From Paenalcaligenes sp050487225 (GTDB taxonomy: Bacteria; Pseudomonadota; Gammaproteobacteria; Burkholderiales; Burkholderiaceae_B), in assembly GCF_050487225.1 (NCBI RefSeq), contig NZ_JBKQGY010000006.1, positions 20,713 to 84,712 of the forward strand: 64,000 bases of DNA, written 5' to 3'. Positions within the stretch are counted from its first letter, which is position 1; every line of letters begins with the position of its first letter. This document shows positions 35,581 to 44,951 of this stretch, piece after piece. Below the pieces are notes generated by a model. It was given only the letters and a program-made list of their open reading frames with translations, was not told where the DNA came from and did no database searches. Made by a program: the position numbers and the translations under genes.

Positions 35581-36768
35581 ATGCTGACTGAATTTTTCGC
35601 TGGCCACACACCAGCCCCTTGCCCTACACCGCACGCTAAGCGCTCTCTTACTGCACAGCTTTCTTTTTCGCGCCGCTACAGCGCGGTTGCCTCTGCGCTC
35701 TTCGGGTGCGCACTACTTGGTGCCTCGCTCTCTACTGCCGTTGCTGCCACCAACAAAGACGAAGCGGCCTTATACAGGTTGTACGACGTACTCACCTCAC
35801 AATTGCTGAGTGACCGACCATTAGAAGAGTCTCTGGTTGCCGCTTTTCCTATCAAGCGGCCTATTAGCTATTTCGAACAACAATTCAACGAGGAAACCGA
35901 CAGCACCCAACTGTCTAAGCCTGATCAAAGCATTAGCCCAGATGAATGGAAAGCAATACAAAACTCTGACATCTCTGCCTATTCTGAGTCTGGCAACATT
36001 TCCTACACCCTGATGGATTTGGATAATGATGGCCAGCGCGACCTGATTATTGAAAGCTATATAGGTGGCACAGGATTATTCAGCTACACCGGCGTACTTA
36101 AGCGCGCTGGTGAGCAATTTGTACCGGACGCGGATGCTGATCAGAAAGATGACTCGTTCATGCCTGGCGAACTGTTGACCGAAAATGGGCGTGGCGCCAA
36201 CCAATGGAGCACATGGTTGGATATAGACGGGCAAATTTATGCGCTATTTTTTGACGGCACCTTTGGTCAAGAAAAGTTCTACCTCTTACGACCTTTTCAT
36301 CACAATGCCGAAGTGCCTGTCATCACCGTCAGTTATAAAACGGAATTTACCGGTGTTACCCCACCCGATAAAAGTGCTCGTACCAACCTTGCTGCCTATG
36401 TAGATCAAGCTAAGCTATTTAGCGAATTAGGCAATATGCAGAACACCCAAGCGGTGACTACAGATACGCCTACCCCACTGTGCCCCGTACCGGCAGACAC
36501 TGCACCTGAAGACATAGAGTCTTACTCTATAGGCTCGGCATTGCATTACAGCGTAGATGGCATAGGGACCATACCCGTGTGGGCAGAATCGTCATGTTAT
36601 GTAGGCTCGGTATACAGCTATTTCGGCTTGGCTCCAGGAGCCAGACGCGCCGAAGCGCAAATACTGCTACGCGACCCTTATGCACTAGACAGCGAAGAAC
36701 TTTCTGAGATTACGGTATGGGGCGTTAGAAAATTGCATACTATGGCGGTGGGTTGGGAAAAGCTCTAA
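35581..36768 (+). CDS. Hypothetical exported protein
   Basis: 395 residues, family not recognised. A polar N-terminal stretch of about 35 residues precedes a hydrophobic core (SALFGCALLGASLSTAVAAT) that looks like a signal peptide, so the true start may be later than the ATG at 35581, although no other ATG is suitably placed. The mature part is acidic and contains a calcium-loop-like sequence (LDNDGQRDLIIE) and an Asp-rich patch (DADADQKDD). No membrane segment follows. It is the first gene of a pair with the AadA-like gene 36 bases downstream, but nothing links the functions. Confidence 0.65.
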   Translation: MLTEFFAGHTPAPCPTPHAKRSLTAQLSFSRRYSAVASALFGCALLGASLSTAVAATNKDEAALYRLYDVLTSQLLSDRPLEESLVAAFPIKRPISYFEQQFNEETDSTQLSKPDQSISPDEWKAIQNSDISAYSESGNISYTLMDLDNDGQRDLIIESYIGGTGLFSYTGVLKRAGEQFVPDADADQKDDSFMPGELLTENGRGANQWSTWLDIDGQIYALFFDGTFGQEKFYLLRPFHHNAEVPVITVSYKTEFTGVTPPDKSARTNLAAYVDQAKLFSELGNMQNTQAVTTDTPTPLCPVPADTAPEDIESYSIGSALHYSVDGIGTIPVWAESSCYVGSVYSYFGLAPGARRAEAQILLRDPYALDSEELSEITVWGVRKLHTMAVGWEKL

Positions 36769-36803
36769 CCCCTTAGCCATTCATCACATCTTATTCATTT
36801 TTT

Positions 36804-37577
36804 ATGACCGTAACCGTTCCCTCTGAAGCCTCGCAGGCGCTACAACTATTGCAGCGTAGCTTGCTCAACAATCTGCATTCTGTTTACTTGCATGGATCAG
36901 CCGTTACACAAGGGCTGCGCCCGCGCAGTGATGTGGATGTACTGGCATTTGTTCACCAGCCGCTTTCTACAGAAACCCGCCAACGGTTAGCGCACGAACT
37001 GCTACAGATCTCTGGTCACTACCCCACGGATAAAGAGGGGCGACGCCCCATAGAGGTAATGGTTTTTGTAGCAGATAATCCTAGCGTGACACGCTACCCT
37101 GCTCGTTGTGAGTTTATCTACGGAGAATGGTTACGGGCAGACATAGAAAATGGTGACCTTGAAGATGCCAGCACAGACCCTGAATACACATTGATTTTGG
37201 CTCAAGCAGAACGGGCTGCGCTGCCGTTGTATACGGCTGCTAACGACCCGCAACTACCCACCATTCCCGCCTCTGATATACAGCAGGCCATCAGCGATTT
37301 ACTGCCCTCATTGGTAGCGTCCGCTGAAGGCGATGAACGCAACGTGCTGCTAACGTTAGCGCGCATGTGGTACACCGCCAGCACGGGTGAGTTTGCGTCT
37401 AAAGACCACGCCGCCACGTGGGCCGCCGAACGCGTGGAGGTTGAGCACGCAGAGCTGCTACGCTATGCCAGAGACGGCTATGTGACTAGGATGGGGGAGG
37501 AATGGGCGGCGAAGTCTACACTGCTGCGAAACACCATGACCATCATGGAAAAACACATTCAGCAGCTACTTTACTGA
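36804..37577 (+). CDS. aadA: Aminoglycoside nucleotidyltransferase, AadA/ANT(3'')-like
   Basis: Cytoplasmic enzyme of 257 residues expected to adenylate streptomycin and/or spectinomycin. The nucleotidyltransferase motif LHGSAVTQGLRPRSDVDVL holds the metal Asp residues (43 and 45). PIEVMVF supplies Glu 84, matching the catalytic Glu of AadA; GEWLRADI holds Trp 109 and GDERNVLLTLARMWY holds Asp 177, both at the positions used for streptomycin contact in AadA. The C-terminal helical domain is also AadA-like (SKDHAATWAAERV). There is no integron attC site or mobile gene beside it and its composition matches its neighbours, so it looks like a resident chromosomal gene. Real drug resistance is untested. 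Confidence 0.85.
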   Translation: MTVTVPSEASQALQLLQRSLLNNLHSVYLHGSAVTQGLRPRSDVDVLAFVHQPLSTETRQRLAHELLQISGHYPTDKEGRRPIEVMVFVADNPSVTRYPARCEFIYGEWLRADIENGDLEDASTDPEYTLILAQAERAALPLYTAANDPQLPTIPASDIQQAISDLLPSLVASAEGDERNVLLTLARMWYTASTGEFASKDHAATWAAERVEVEHAELLRYARDGYVTRMGEEWAAKSTLLRNTMTIMEKHIQQLLY

Positions 37578-37679
37578 CAAAGCCCTCTACACGCTAAAAA
37601 TCAATGAATTTTCTCAACTGGCTTTTACAACGCCGCCTTTATGGATGTTCATAGAGCTACGATATTCCAAACTGAGTGA

Positions 37680-39392
37680 CTATTCACCACTTAGCTCCAG
37701 CAACGCACCCAACAGCGCTTTTTGCGGCTCTGGCGCTTGTTTATGCACTTTACGCAGCGCCGCTTCAGAGCCCCAGATAAAGTACAGCACCGTTTGCAGG
37801 GCATAGTTATCCAACGTGCGGCTTTGTTCTAGTAATAATTGCAACGCCTCTGCACTTTCAAATACAGGGGCCACTTTAGCCTTGAAGTCGCCATTCACGC
37901 GCCCTATGCCATCCACCACAATCGCGCTGTTGGCTGCGGTCATGCCGCGTTGTTCTAGCAAGGTTTTGAGAAACTGTTGGTGCACCATTTGGTGCTCGTC
38001 ATCCACCTGCTGCAAGTAACGCTGTAGCAAGGGTAAATAGCGCCCATCTGCTAACGCCAACGCAAACACAGCATAGCTGCCAGGCATGGCGCAATATTCG
38101 TTTTCTTGGTCGGTGTACCACTCATACTCTTGCATGGCGGTAGTCGCATAGCGCTCTAATTCTGCATACAGCTCGGGATACTGCACTGCATTTGCAAAAA
38201 ACTGCAGGGTTTTGCCTTTGCCCAATTTGGGTACAGGAAACGTGGCTTTAGCTTTGCTGCTTAAGCGTATTTGGTAGCTGTGTGGAAAACCTTGCTCCAA
38301 CACATTGCTGAGGAAGTTCAAGGCAGCAGCATAGGCGGCGGCTCCCTCACGCAGAATTTTGATTTTGACCTGTGCTTGCACGTCGTTAGCAACGCACTCT
38401 ACATCGTCAGTACGCAATGTCGTGTAGGCTGCATCGATTAAACCGCTACCAGTTTTTAACAAGTCATAAGCACGTTGGTAACCCAGCTCACCCGCATTTT
38501 GTAGATATGCCATACCGGTATCACGGCTGTAGTTAGGCTCGTATTGCAAGATCAGCACGGCGATAAAGGCCAATAGTTCGACGGCAGCTTGATCCTCTAC
38601 CGCAAACGCTGCCTTGTTACGCACACCTATGTCGTGATCGGGTACCACAGAGAAGAACATGGATGCCCCATACAGCGGCTCTACCGTGTCAAAGTAACGC
38701 GGCAAAAACACCTTGTTTGCCCAGTGTTTCAAGGTGGTCAACATGGTATTGCGCACTTGTACCAAGCGCTTGGGGGATACCTTGCTTAGCTCAAGAATAG
38801 TTTTGCAGGCGCGTTCCACCAGCGCGGCATCTATAGCCGGATACAACAACGGGCTGACTAGATGTTGCAACAAGAACATCACATCCAAATCTTTGGGCGG
38901 ATGCTTCGCTTGCCACAGGTTTTTGTTCAGATAATCGTCTATACGCTGACGTAAGGCGACTTGCCTCGCCTCATCCACATACTGCAGCAAAATGCCATGC
39001 GGCTGTAATGCCGGACCAAACTGTGCTGGGTACAAAAACTGCACTACGACGGTATGCGCCCAAAAAGCATCGCCTTTTTGCCCATCCAACCACTCGTACA
39101 CGGCCTGACGCAAGGCTGGAATGAACGCCTGCTGTAGCTGTTCTGCTGTCCAACGTGGCTCTACTAGCTCTACTACGCTGTATTCTTGTGTGGATAACTG
39201 CACCGTAATACGCATCTTATTCGCATCCACGGTGTTTTCAATGCTGATCCCCAGCTCATCAAACATGCCGTCTTGCAGAGGGCTACGGCTCACAATGCTT
39301 TCAGGAGTGCCATTCAACTCACCCCGCTTGTGGGTGACTAATTGGTTGAGCGCGGTGATGATGGTGGCGACAAATGCGGTGGGCGAGTTCAT
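37680..39392 (-). CDS. Large cytoplasmic protein of unknown function
   Basis: 570 residues with no signal peptide, no clear membrane helix and no motif I recognise. The sequence is helical and repeat-poor, rich in Gln, Leu and Ala, with stretches such as GYQRAYDLLKTGSGLIDAAY and a conserved-looking acidic/aromatic block EYEWYTDQENEYCAMPGSYA. It stands alone, convergent with the AadA-like gene and on the same strand as the nitrate genes but 114 bases ahead of the nnrS end region (39393-39506), so it is not clearly part of either group. Codon use is like its neighbours, which argues for a real gene. Confidence 0.75.
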   Translation of the reverse strand: MNSPTAFVATIITALNQLVTHKRGELNGTPESIVSRSPLQDGMFDELGISIENTVDANKMRITVQLSTQEYSVVELVEPRWTAEQLQQAFIPALRQAVYEWLDGQKGDAFWAHTVVVQFLYPAQFGPALQPHGILLQYVDEARQVALRQRIDDYLNKNLWQAKHPPKDLDVMFLLQHLVSPLLYPAIDAALVERACKTILELSKVSPKRLVQVRNTMLTTLKHWANKVFLPRYFDTVEPLYGASMFFSVVPDHDIGVRNKAAFAVEDQAAVELLAFIAVLILQYEPNYSRDTGMAYLQNAGELGYQRAYDLLKTGSGLIDAAYTTLRTDDVECVANDVQAQVKIKILREGAAAYAAALNFLSNVLEQGFPHSYQIRLSSKAKATFPVPKLGKGKTLQFFANAVQYPELYAELERYATTAMQEYEWYTDQENEYCAMPGSYAVFALALADGRYLPLLQRYLQQVDDEHQMVHQQFLKTLLEQRGMTAANSAIVVDGIGRVNGDFKAKVAPVFESAEALQLLLEQSRTLDNYALQTVLYFIWGSEAALRKVHKQAPEPQKALLGALLELSGE

Positions 39393-39455
39393 GGCATACC
39401 TGACTATTTTCTAAGCCACGATTTTGCCACAGTACACCTAGGAAATTGTAGTAAA

Positions 39456-39492
39456 GGGTTTGCGCCGCCCTGTAGGCATACACCGCAAACCC
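39456..39492 (-). terminator. Candidate terminator after nnrS
   Basis: GGGTTTGCG at 39456-39464 pairs with CGCAAACCC at 39484-39492 across a 19-base loop; the minus strand continues TTTACTACAATTT. The T-run is weak, so confidence is moderate. Confidence 0.5.
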
Positions 39493-39506
39493 TAGATCAA
39501 TGCTAA

Positions 39507-40706
39507 TCAGCCTTCTGCGCCATCGGCTCTAATGGTCAACAATGGTTTGCTGTAGTGGTACAAGAAAATCACGTAGGCCACGCTCCACAAGGTCACGCTA
39601 GCGTCATACACCGGCAAAACGATGGTAGGAAATAACGCCAGCAATGGCCCACGCACCACTGCAGCCATCAACATTAACGCTAATGCCAACCCTATGCCTG
39701 GCAAGGTTTTAATAACCCTGCCCGTGTGCCCTAAACTTACCCGCGCCATCATGGCCAGAATCATGGTGGACATGGCACCGATAGTGAGTGCATGTATAGC
39801 GATTTCGGTACGCATCCAGCCTAACAACGCTCCGGCCCACAGTAATAAACCAATGGCGATAAAGTAGTAACTGGCATGCAGCCCCCACAGCAACGGCTCA
39901 TGCCAACAGCGCTGGCCTTCCCAGCGTAATGCTCGCCATGCGTTACAGATAGCGGCGGCCACACACACTACAACCATCATAGTAGGTGATACATTCACAC
40001 CGAAGATCGCCAGAATTTGCCAAATCACCAGCGCTAACACTAACAGTATTGACCCCAGCTCTAGGGCTTTACGCGGTTTCACCGTATCACGGTTGAGTTT
40101 TCTGGAGGTGAAAAACGGGATGACACGACCACCCAGCACTACCATCAAGAGGGTAATGAGCAAAATACCCATATACACCGAGTGCTGTGTTAGCACAAAG
40201 TCAGCGCGCCAAGCCCCCACATGCATACCTATATTCGCCAAGGCCAACAAGGTCAGAATGGGCACAAACATCATATTGCGCCACAGTTTGGCACGCGCAA
40301 CCAACCAGCCCATGATGAGTGCAACGGCCGGCAAGAAGGCCATGTCCACAAGGCCAGCAACGACTGTTAACCCTTGAGGTGGAAAAGCCATCAAGACTCG
40401 TCCTGCTAACCACAGCAGTACCAACAACAATAACGGCACACCCGTCAGGCTAGGCTGCCCAGTCCAATTACGCACAGCAGTCAGCAGAAAACCTGCTACC
40501 ACCGCCGACACAAAGGCAAACAGCATTTCATGCTGATGCCACCACAGCATAGAACCATATGGCTGCAATAGTACTTTGCCATGCCAGAACAGTATCCATA
40601 CCACCAAAAACACCACGCTACTTAAGGCCGCCAAGAAAAAGAAAGGCCTAAACGCCAATGCCTTATGAGGCATCCACCCTTTAGTCATGCTGCTATCGTG
40701 TGCCAT
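39507..40706 (-). CDS. nnrS: NnrS family membrane protein
   Basis: Polytopic inner-membrane haem protein of about 399 residues, family linked to nitric-oxide tolerance in nitrate-respiring and denitrifying bacteria. Hallmarks are FRPFFFLAALSSVVFLVVWI near the start, WWHQHEMLFAFVSAVVAGFL (likely haem His), and LTAVRNWTGQPSL, followed by roughly ten more hydrophobic helices. I use the ATG at 40706, with GGAG upstream, instead of the GTG one codon earlier. It follows narL by 45 bases on the same strand and fits as protection against NO made as a by-product of nitrate and nitrite reduction. Confidence 0.92.
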   Translation of the reverse strand: MAHDSSMTKGWMPHKALAFRPFFFLAALSSVVFLVVWILFWHGKVLLQPYGSMLWWHQHEMLFAFVSAVVAGFLLTAVRNWTGQPSLTGVPLLLLVLLWLAGRVLMAFPPQGLTVVAGLVDMAFLPAVALIMGWLVARAKLWRNMMFVPILTLLALANIGMHVGAWRADFVLTQHSVYMGILLITLLMVVLGGRVIPFFTSRKLNRDTVKPRKALELGSILLVLALVIWQILAIFGVNVSPTMMVVVCVAAAICNAWRALRWEGQRCWHEPLLWGLHASYYFIAIGLLLWAGALLGWMRTEIAIHALTIGAMSTMILAMMARVSLGHTGRVIKTLPGIGLALALMLMAAVVRGPLLALFPTIVLPVYDASVTLWSVAYVIFLYHYSKPLLTIRADGAEG

Positions 40707-40751
40707 CACTTACTCCGCCACCCAAAACATGCATCGTTGATGCGTTAGCCG

Positions 40752-41420
40752 CTACTCTTCTGCCGCCAAACCATGTTCTACGGCATACACGGCGATTTGT
40801 ACCCTACTGGTTAAATCGAGTTTCTTTAAAATATTCTGTACGTGAATTTTGACGGTGCTTTCTGCCACATTCAGCGTACGCGCAATGGCTTTATTGCTAT
40901 CGCCACGTACCAAACACTGCATGATTTCACGCTCGCGTTGAGTCAGGCGACTTTGCTGCTCATCACGCTCTTTGTGGCTGGCCACATTAGTGCCGTGCTG
41001 GCGAAACTGTTCCACCAACTTCACGGTCATCTGGTTATCAATGACTGGCTCGCCTGCTGCGGCTTTACGTATGGCAGAAGTCAGCGCCTCTACATCCATG
41101 TTTTTCAGCAAATAGCCTCTGGCCCCGTAGCTCAATGCTTGCGCCAACTCAGCCGCTTCTTCGGAAACAGTCAGGATGATCACAGCGCAATCCGGTAGTT
41201 CTTGTACCAACAGTTGCAAGGTATCTAAACCCGATAAGCCAGGCATGTTTAAGTCCAGCAAGATCACATCGGGTTTCAATGATGTCGCCCGTTTTAAGCC
41301 CTCAGCCCCATCTGCTGCTTCGCCCACTACTTCAAAATCGTCTTGACGCATCAACAGCAGTTTGACGCCGGAGCGAAACAAGCTGTGATCATCAATCAAT
41401 AAAATACGTATGTTGCTCAT
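40752..41420 (-). CDS. narL: Nitrate/nitrite response regulator NarL
   Basis: Regulator of the NarL/FixJ class, 222 residues. Receiver: acidic pair LLIDDH, phospho-acceptor Asp 56 in VILLDLNMPGLSG, late Lys in GYLLKNMDVEAL. C-terminal LuxR-type helix-turn-helix: LTQREREIMQCLVRGDSNKA, then AESTVKIHVQNILKKLDLTS. It starts 19 bases after the narX stop and its phosphorylation by NarX should switch on the nar genes under nitrate. Confidence 0.94.
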   Translation of the reverse strand: MSNIRILLIDDHSLFRSGVKLLLMRQDDFEVVGEAADGAEGLKRATSLKPDVILLDLNMPGLSGLDTLQLLVQELPDCAVIILTVSEEAAELAQALSYGARGYLLKNMDVEALTSAIRKAAAGEPVIDNQMTVKLVEQFRQHGTNVASHKERDEQQSRLTQREREIMQCLVRGDSNKAIARTLNVAESTVKIHVQNILKKLDLTSRVQIAVYAVEHGLAAEE

Positions 41421-41439
41421 CTTCTTATCTCTGTTTAGG

Positions 41440-43422
41440 TCATAGACCTTCTTGTAGCGGTTGGCTTTCCGATGCGTCTGGTCGAGGATGACTAGAAGCC
41501 AAAATCGGCAATACCAATGACACTTTAGCCCCCTGTCCGGGGCTAGACACTTGCTCTAGGGTTGCCCCTATGCGCGCTGCACGCTCTTTCATAATGCGTC
41601 GGCCCAGTTGCTCCCTAGCTTCATGCCGTAACGCACTTTCATCGTAGCCCACACCATCATCAATCACCTGCAAGGTGAAATCCACGCCCTCATGAATATG
41701 GACTTTCACTTTTCTCGCGTGTGCATGCTTGCGCACATTGGACAGCGCTTCTTGCAAAATAAACAGCACTTGCAACTGCTGCTCTTGCGTCAATGCAGAC
41801 CCTTCATCCACCCCTTCGGTGTCCAGCTCTACCAACACATCCACTTGGCGCTGAAAACGCTCAATGGTTTCGCATACAGCATCCAGCAACTCACCTTCGC
41901 CCAACTTGCTGCGAAAATTACTTAACAGCTCGCGTACATCTTGATAGCTTTCATCTACCCCTGCGCGCAGCAAAGGTAGGATTTCTTTAGCCTCTTCAAC
42001 CTGGTCATTTTTCAGTGACTGATCCAGCATTTGCAGCTGTAAGTTCAAGAAATTTAGGCCCTGCGCGATGCTGTCGTGTAAACCTTGCGCAAACAAGTTA
42101 CGCTCTTGCTCCATGGCTAACTGGCGAGTTTGGCCTAATAAGCGCCGGTTCTGTAAGGCGACGCCTAAGTGCTTACCCAAGGTTTCTAACAAATGGCGTT
42201 CGCTCGCGCTGAGCTTACGGGTTTCTTTGAAATGCAACGAGAACGATCCCAACACCTCGTCTTGCGCCATGATCTGAAACACATTCAGACTATGGAAACC
42301 GTCATCAAAGCAATGAAAGGCTTCGGGTGCTTGTATGCGGGTGACGTCTTGAATAGACACTGTGCCACTGCGTGTGGCTTGCCCACAGAAACACGACCCG
42401 ATTTTCATACACGACTCGTGCTTTTCGTGTGAGCCTGATAAACCTTGTGCCAGCACCAAACGCAAATTGTCATGGCGCGGATCTACAGTACGGATCGTGC
42501 CGCCATCCGCCTTAAACTGGCGCATCACACGATCTAAAAACCCTCGGCACACTTCTTCAACCTCACGTGGTTGACTTAAGAATGCCGCCATCTCATACAA
42601 CGCCGATAACGACGCATTACGCAGCGCCAACTGTTGCGTTTTTTCTTCTACGCGACGGCCTAAGTCCACATACAAACTTTTGAGCTCTTTAGCCATCAAG
42701 TTGAAACCTTCAGAGAGCTCACCAAACTCGTCGCGTCGTTGTACAGGCAATGACACCGAGAAATCCCTATCTGCCATGCGGGCCACGCCACTGCGCAAGG
42801 CCGAGATAGGCAAGATAATCCACTGATACACCAAGTAAATGAGTGCTGCCGCCCCCGCCACGGCAATCACCAATAAGATCACCTGCAACAGTCGCAGTAA
42901 GAAGGTTTTTTGGGCATTGTCGACTTCTATCAAATGCACCAACAAATCGGCTTTGGAAAGAAACTCAGGCAAAGCGATTTGGTAACGCTTAGCCGCATCC
43001 CCCTTTAAGGCCAAGTGCACACTGGACGCCATCTGCATATGCCAATATTGTGTGACCTGTTCTAGCTGCTTATGCACCACCGGATCACGCGGTAACAATA
43101 AAGGGCGGCTTGGGTCCCCCTTACGCAACTGCTGCAATACAAAGGCTTGCCTGTTGAGTTGCCTTTCTAGTCGCTCCGTCGTTTTTGCTGTTGCATCATT
43201 GCTCAACGCCTCTAATGACAAGGCCACCTGATTCGCACGCATACGCAAGGTCCCAGCATCATTGATCGCCGCTGCTGCCCCCTCCATTTGCCACGACAAC
43301 CACAACGTACTCCCTATCATGGCCAAAAAAATGGCAAGAGCGACTGCCACACTCGCTGTTAAGCGTGTAGACAGTCGCTCCCACCATTTCAAGTGATCCA
43401 AAGCCAACAGGCCTTTATCCAT
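41440..43422 (-). CDS. narX: Nitrate/nitrite sensor histidine kinase NarX
   Basis: Membrane kinase of 660 residues. Helix 1 (about 20-40) is followed by the periplasmic P-box region with INDAGTLRMRANQVALSLEA, where NarX binds nitrate; helix 2 lies near 180-200, then HAMP (VARMADRDFSVSLPVQRRDE). A GAF-like central part carries a Cys cluster (HESCMKIGSCFCGQATRSG). The HPK7-type phosphoacceptor is GLHDSIAQGLNFLNLQLQML, and the ATPase domain has LSNVRKHAHARKVKVHIHE and VIDDGVGYDES. Longer than E. coli NarX (598 residues). Paired with narL downstream. Confidence 0.93.
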   Translation of the reverse strand: MDKGLLALDHLKWWERLSTRLTASVAVALAIFLAMIGSTLWLSWQMEGAAAAINDAGTLRMRANQVALSLEALSNDATAKTTERLERQLNRQAFVLQQLRKGDPSRPLLLPRDPVVHKQLEQVTQYWHMQMASSVHLALKGDAAKRYQIALPEFLSKADLLVHLIEVDNAQKTFLLRLLQVILLVIAVAGAAALIYLVYQWIILPISALRSGVARMADRDFSVSLPVQRRDEFGELSEGFNLMAKELKSLYVDLGRRVEEKTQQLALRNASLSALYEMAAFLSQPREVEEVCRGFLDRVMRQFKADGGTIRTVDPRHDNLRLVLAQGLSGSHEKHESCMKIGSCFCGQATRSGTVSIQDVTRIQAPEAFHCFDDGFHSLNVFQIMAQDEVLGSFSLHFKETRKLSASERHLLETLGKHLGVALQNRRLLGQTRQLAMEQERNLFAQGLHDSIAQGLNFLNLQLQMLDQSLKNDQVEEAKEILPLLRAGVDESYQDVRELLSNFRSKLGEGELLDAVCETIERFQRQVDVLVELDTEGVDEGSALTQEQQLQVLFILQEALSNVRKHAHARKVKVHIHEGVDFTLQVIDDGVGYDESALRHEAREQLGRRIMKERAARIGATLEQVSSPGQGAKVSLVLPILASSHPRPDASESQPLQEGL

Positions 43423-43504
43423 AGCGATGCCTCATCGTAAAAGGATGATGACTACAGCTTACACCGATGGCCACGTTACTGCGTTGCTTCACCGTTATTT
43501 CTCG

Positions 43505-44254
43505 CTATTGCATCAAGGGGCTATCGTCCGCCACAAAGTGCTCTAACCCCTCTATGCGAGCCTGACCTGCTAAGCGTTGTAGAAACTGCCGCCATGCGAT
43601 GTCTTGATTCGCCGAGCGCAAGGCATCGCGTATGCTGTCACAGACTTTTTCATACGGTAGCACCTTACCCTCTGCCCGTCGTAACACCCTTACCACATGT
43701 AGGCCATGTCGCGTTTCGAGCAGACGAGGTAACACCTGACCTTCAGGCATGGCAAAGACGACGCGCTCAAACTCTGCTACGGTTTGCCCGCGAGACAACT
43801 GTCCTAAACTGCCCCCTACCGCTGCCGAACTGCAGTTAGAAAACTGCTTTGCCAGCACAGGAAGTTGCGTGGGATCACGCAACACTTCATCCAACACATC
43901 CTGTGCGCGCTGACGTAAGCTTTGTAAATCCACGTCAGGCGTTACCTGAAATAGGATGTGCTCTGCCTCTAAGCACTCACCCACAGTGAAGTGCTCAGGG
44001 TTCTGGTCATAGTGTCGTCTGCAAGTGTCTTCATCAGGCTGCGGCAAACTCACCTCTTTAGCAAGCAAAGCATCAATCACTTGCTCGTCTGTCTCGGCAT
44101 ACACACCCAAACGGTTCGCTTCATCCAACAACAAACGCCGTACCACCAAGGTGTTCAACGCCATTTCCAACGGGTTTTCCGTATCGTGGTGATACGCGAT
44201 TTCTTGCTCGATTTCAGCATCAGTTAACTCAATACCGTTGACTTTGACTCCCAT
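43505..44254 (-). CDS. Parvulin-type peptidyl-prolyl isomerase of the nar cluster
   Basis: 249 residues. The N-terminal SurA/NifM-like helical part (VNGIELTDAEIEQEIAYHHD) precedes a rotamase domain of parvulin type (ECLEAEHILFQVTPDVDLQS, GGSLGQLSRGQTVAEFERVV, ETRHGLHVVRVLRRAEG). There is no signal peptide, so it acts in the cytoplasm, where NarGH is assembled. It begins ten bases after narI with AAGGAG ahead, so it is part of the nar transcript. A parvulin in this position is common in Burkholderiales nar operons; a folding role for NarGH is an inference. Confidence 0.9.
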   Translation of the reverse strand: MGVKVNGIELTDAEIEQEIAYHHDTENPLEMALNTLVVRRLLLDEANRLGVYAETDEQVIDALLAKEVSLPQPDEDTCRRHYDQNPEHFTVGECLEAEHILFQVTPDVDLQSLRQRAQDVLDEVLRDPTQLPVLAKQFSNCSSAAVGGSLGQLSRGQTVAEFERVVFAMPEGQVLPRLLETRHGLHVVRVLRRAEGKVLPYEKVCDSIRDALRSANQDIAWRQFLQRLAGQARIEGLEHFVADDSPLMQ

Positions 44255-44264
44255 ATATATCTCC

Positions 44265-44951
44265 TTAACGGCGAGGACGCACTAGCTGCCATGCACGCCC
44301 CAAGTAGAAAACCGACGCGAACCCACTCCATACGTGAACCAAACGCGTGAAGGGGAAGATCACAAACAAGGTCATGCCCATAAACAAGTGCGCTTTAAAC
44401 ACCCATGAGGCGTTCATAATGAAGCCGGCGGCACCTGCTCTGAAAGTCACAATATGCTGTGCCCACGACATCAACAGCACCATTTCTTCGCCGTCTAAAT
44501 GCTGCATGGAAACAAAGATTGTGCTTAGCCCCAGCAACAGCGTGATCAGTAACCACACCAGCAGCACCTTATCGCCTACACGAGTCGTGGCGGCAATACG
44601 CGGGTTGGTCAAACGACGGTACAGCAGTATCAATAGGCCGGCCAAACACATCAGCCCCATGATGCCGCCAGCTGCCATCGCAAATACCTGTTTAGTGCTG
44701 TGCGAAATACCTAGAAAATCCCACACAGCTACGGGTGTAAGCAAGCCCACCAAGTGACCAAAGAACAAACCGATAATACCGATGTGGAACAGAATGTTCC
44801 CTAGGCGCAGGGAGCCGTGATACAGCAATTGTGAGCTATCACTTTTCCAGGTGTATTGCTCCCGCTCAAACCGCACCAAGCTTCCCAAAAAGAAGATCGT
44901 CAGCGCCACATACGGATACACCCCGAATAAGAACTGATTCAGGCTACTCAT
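44265..44951 (-). CDS. narI: Respiratory nitrate reductase gamma subunit NarI (cytochrome b)
   Basis: Membrane dihaem cytochrome b of 228 residues with five helices; it takes electrons from quinol and passes them to NarH. Distal/proximal haem ligands fit His in FHIGIIGLFFGHLVG (helix 2) and in FKAHLFMGMTLFVIFPFTRL and LVHVWSG (helix 5), the E. coli pattern His56/66/187/205. The start overlaps the narJ stop (ATGA) and AGGAG precedes it. Confidence 0.96.
   Translation of the reverse strand: MSSLNQFLFGVYPYVALTIFFLGSLVRFEREQYTWKSDSSQLLYHGSLRLGNILFHIGIIGLFFGHLVGLLTPVAVWDFLGISHSTKQVFAMAAGGIMGLMCLAGLLILLYRRLTNPRIAATTRVGDKVLLVWLLITLLLGLSTIFVSMQHLDGEEMVLLMSWAQHIVTFRAGAAGFIMNASWVFKAHLFMGMTLFVIFPFTRLVHVWSGFASVFYLGRAWQLVRPRR

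Noticed and set aside
36804..37577. Integron gene cassette
   Set aside because: No attC-like imperfect inverted repeat follows the AadA-like gene and no integrase is present.
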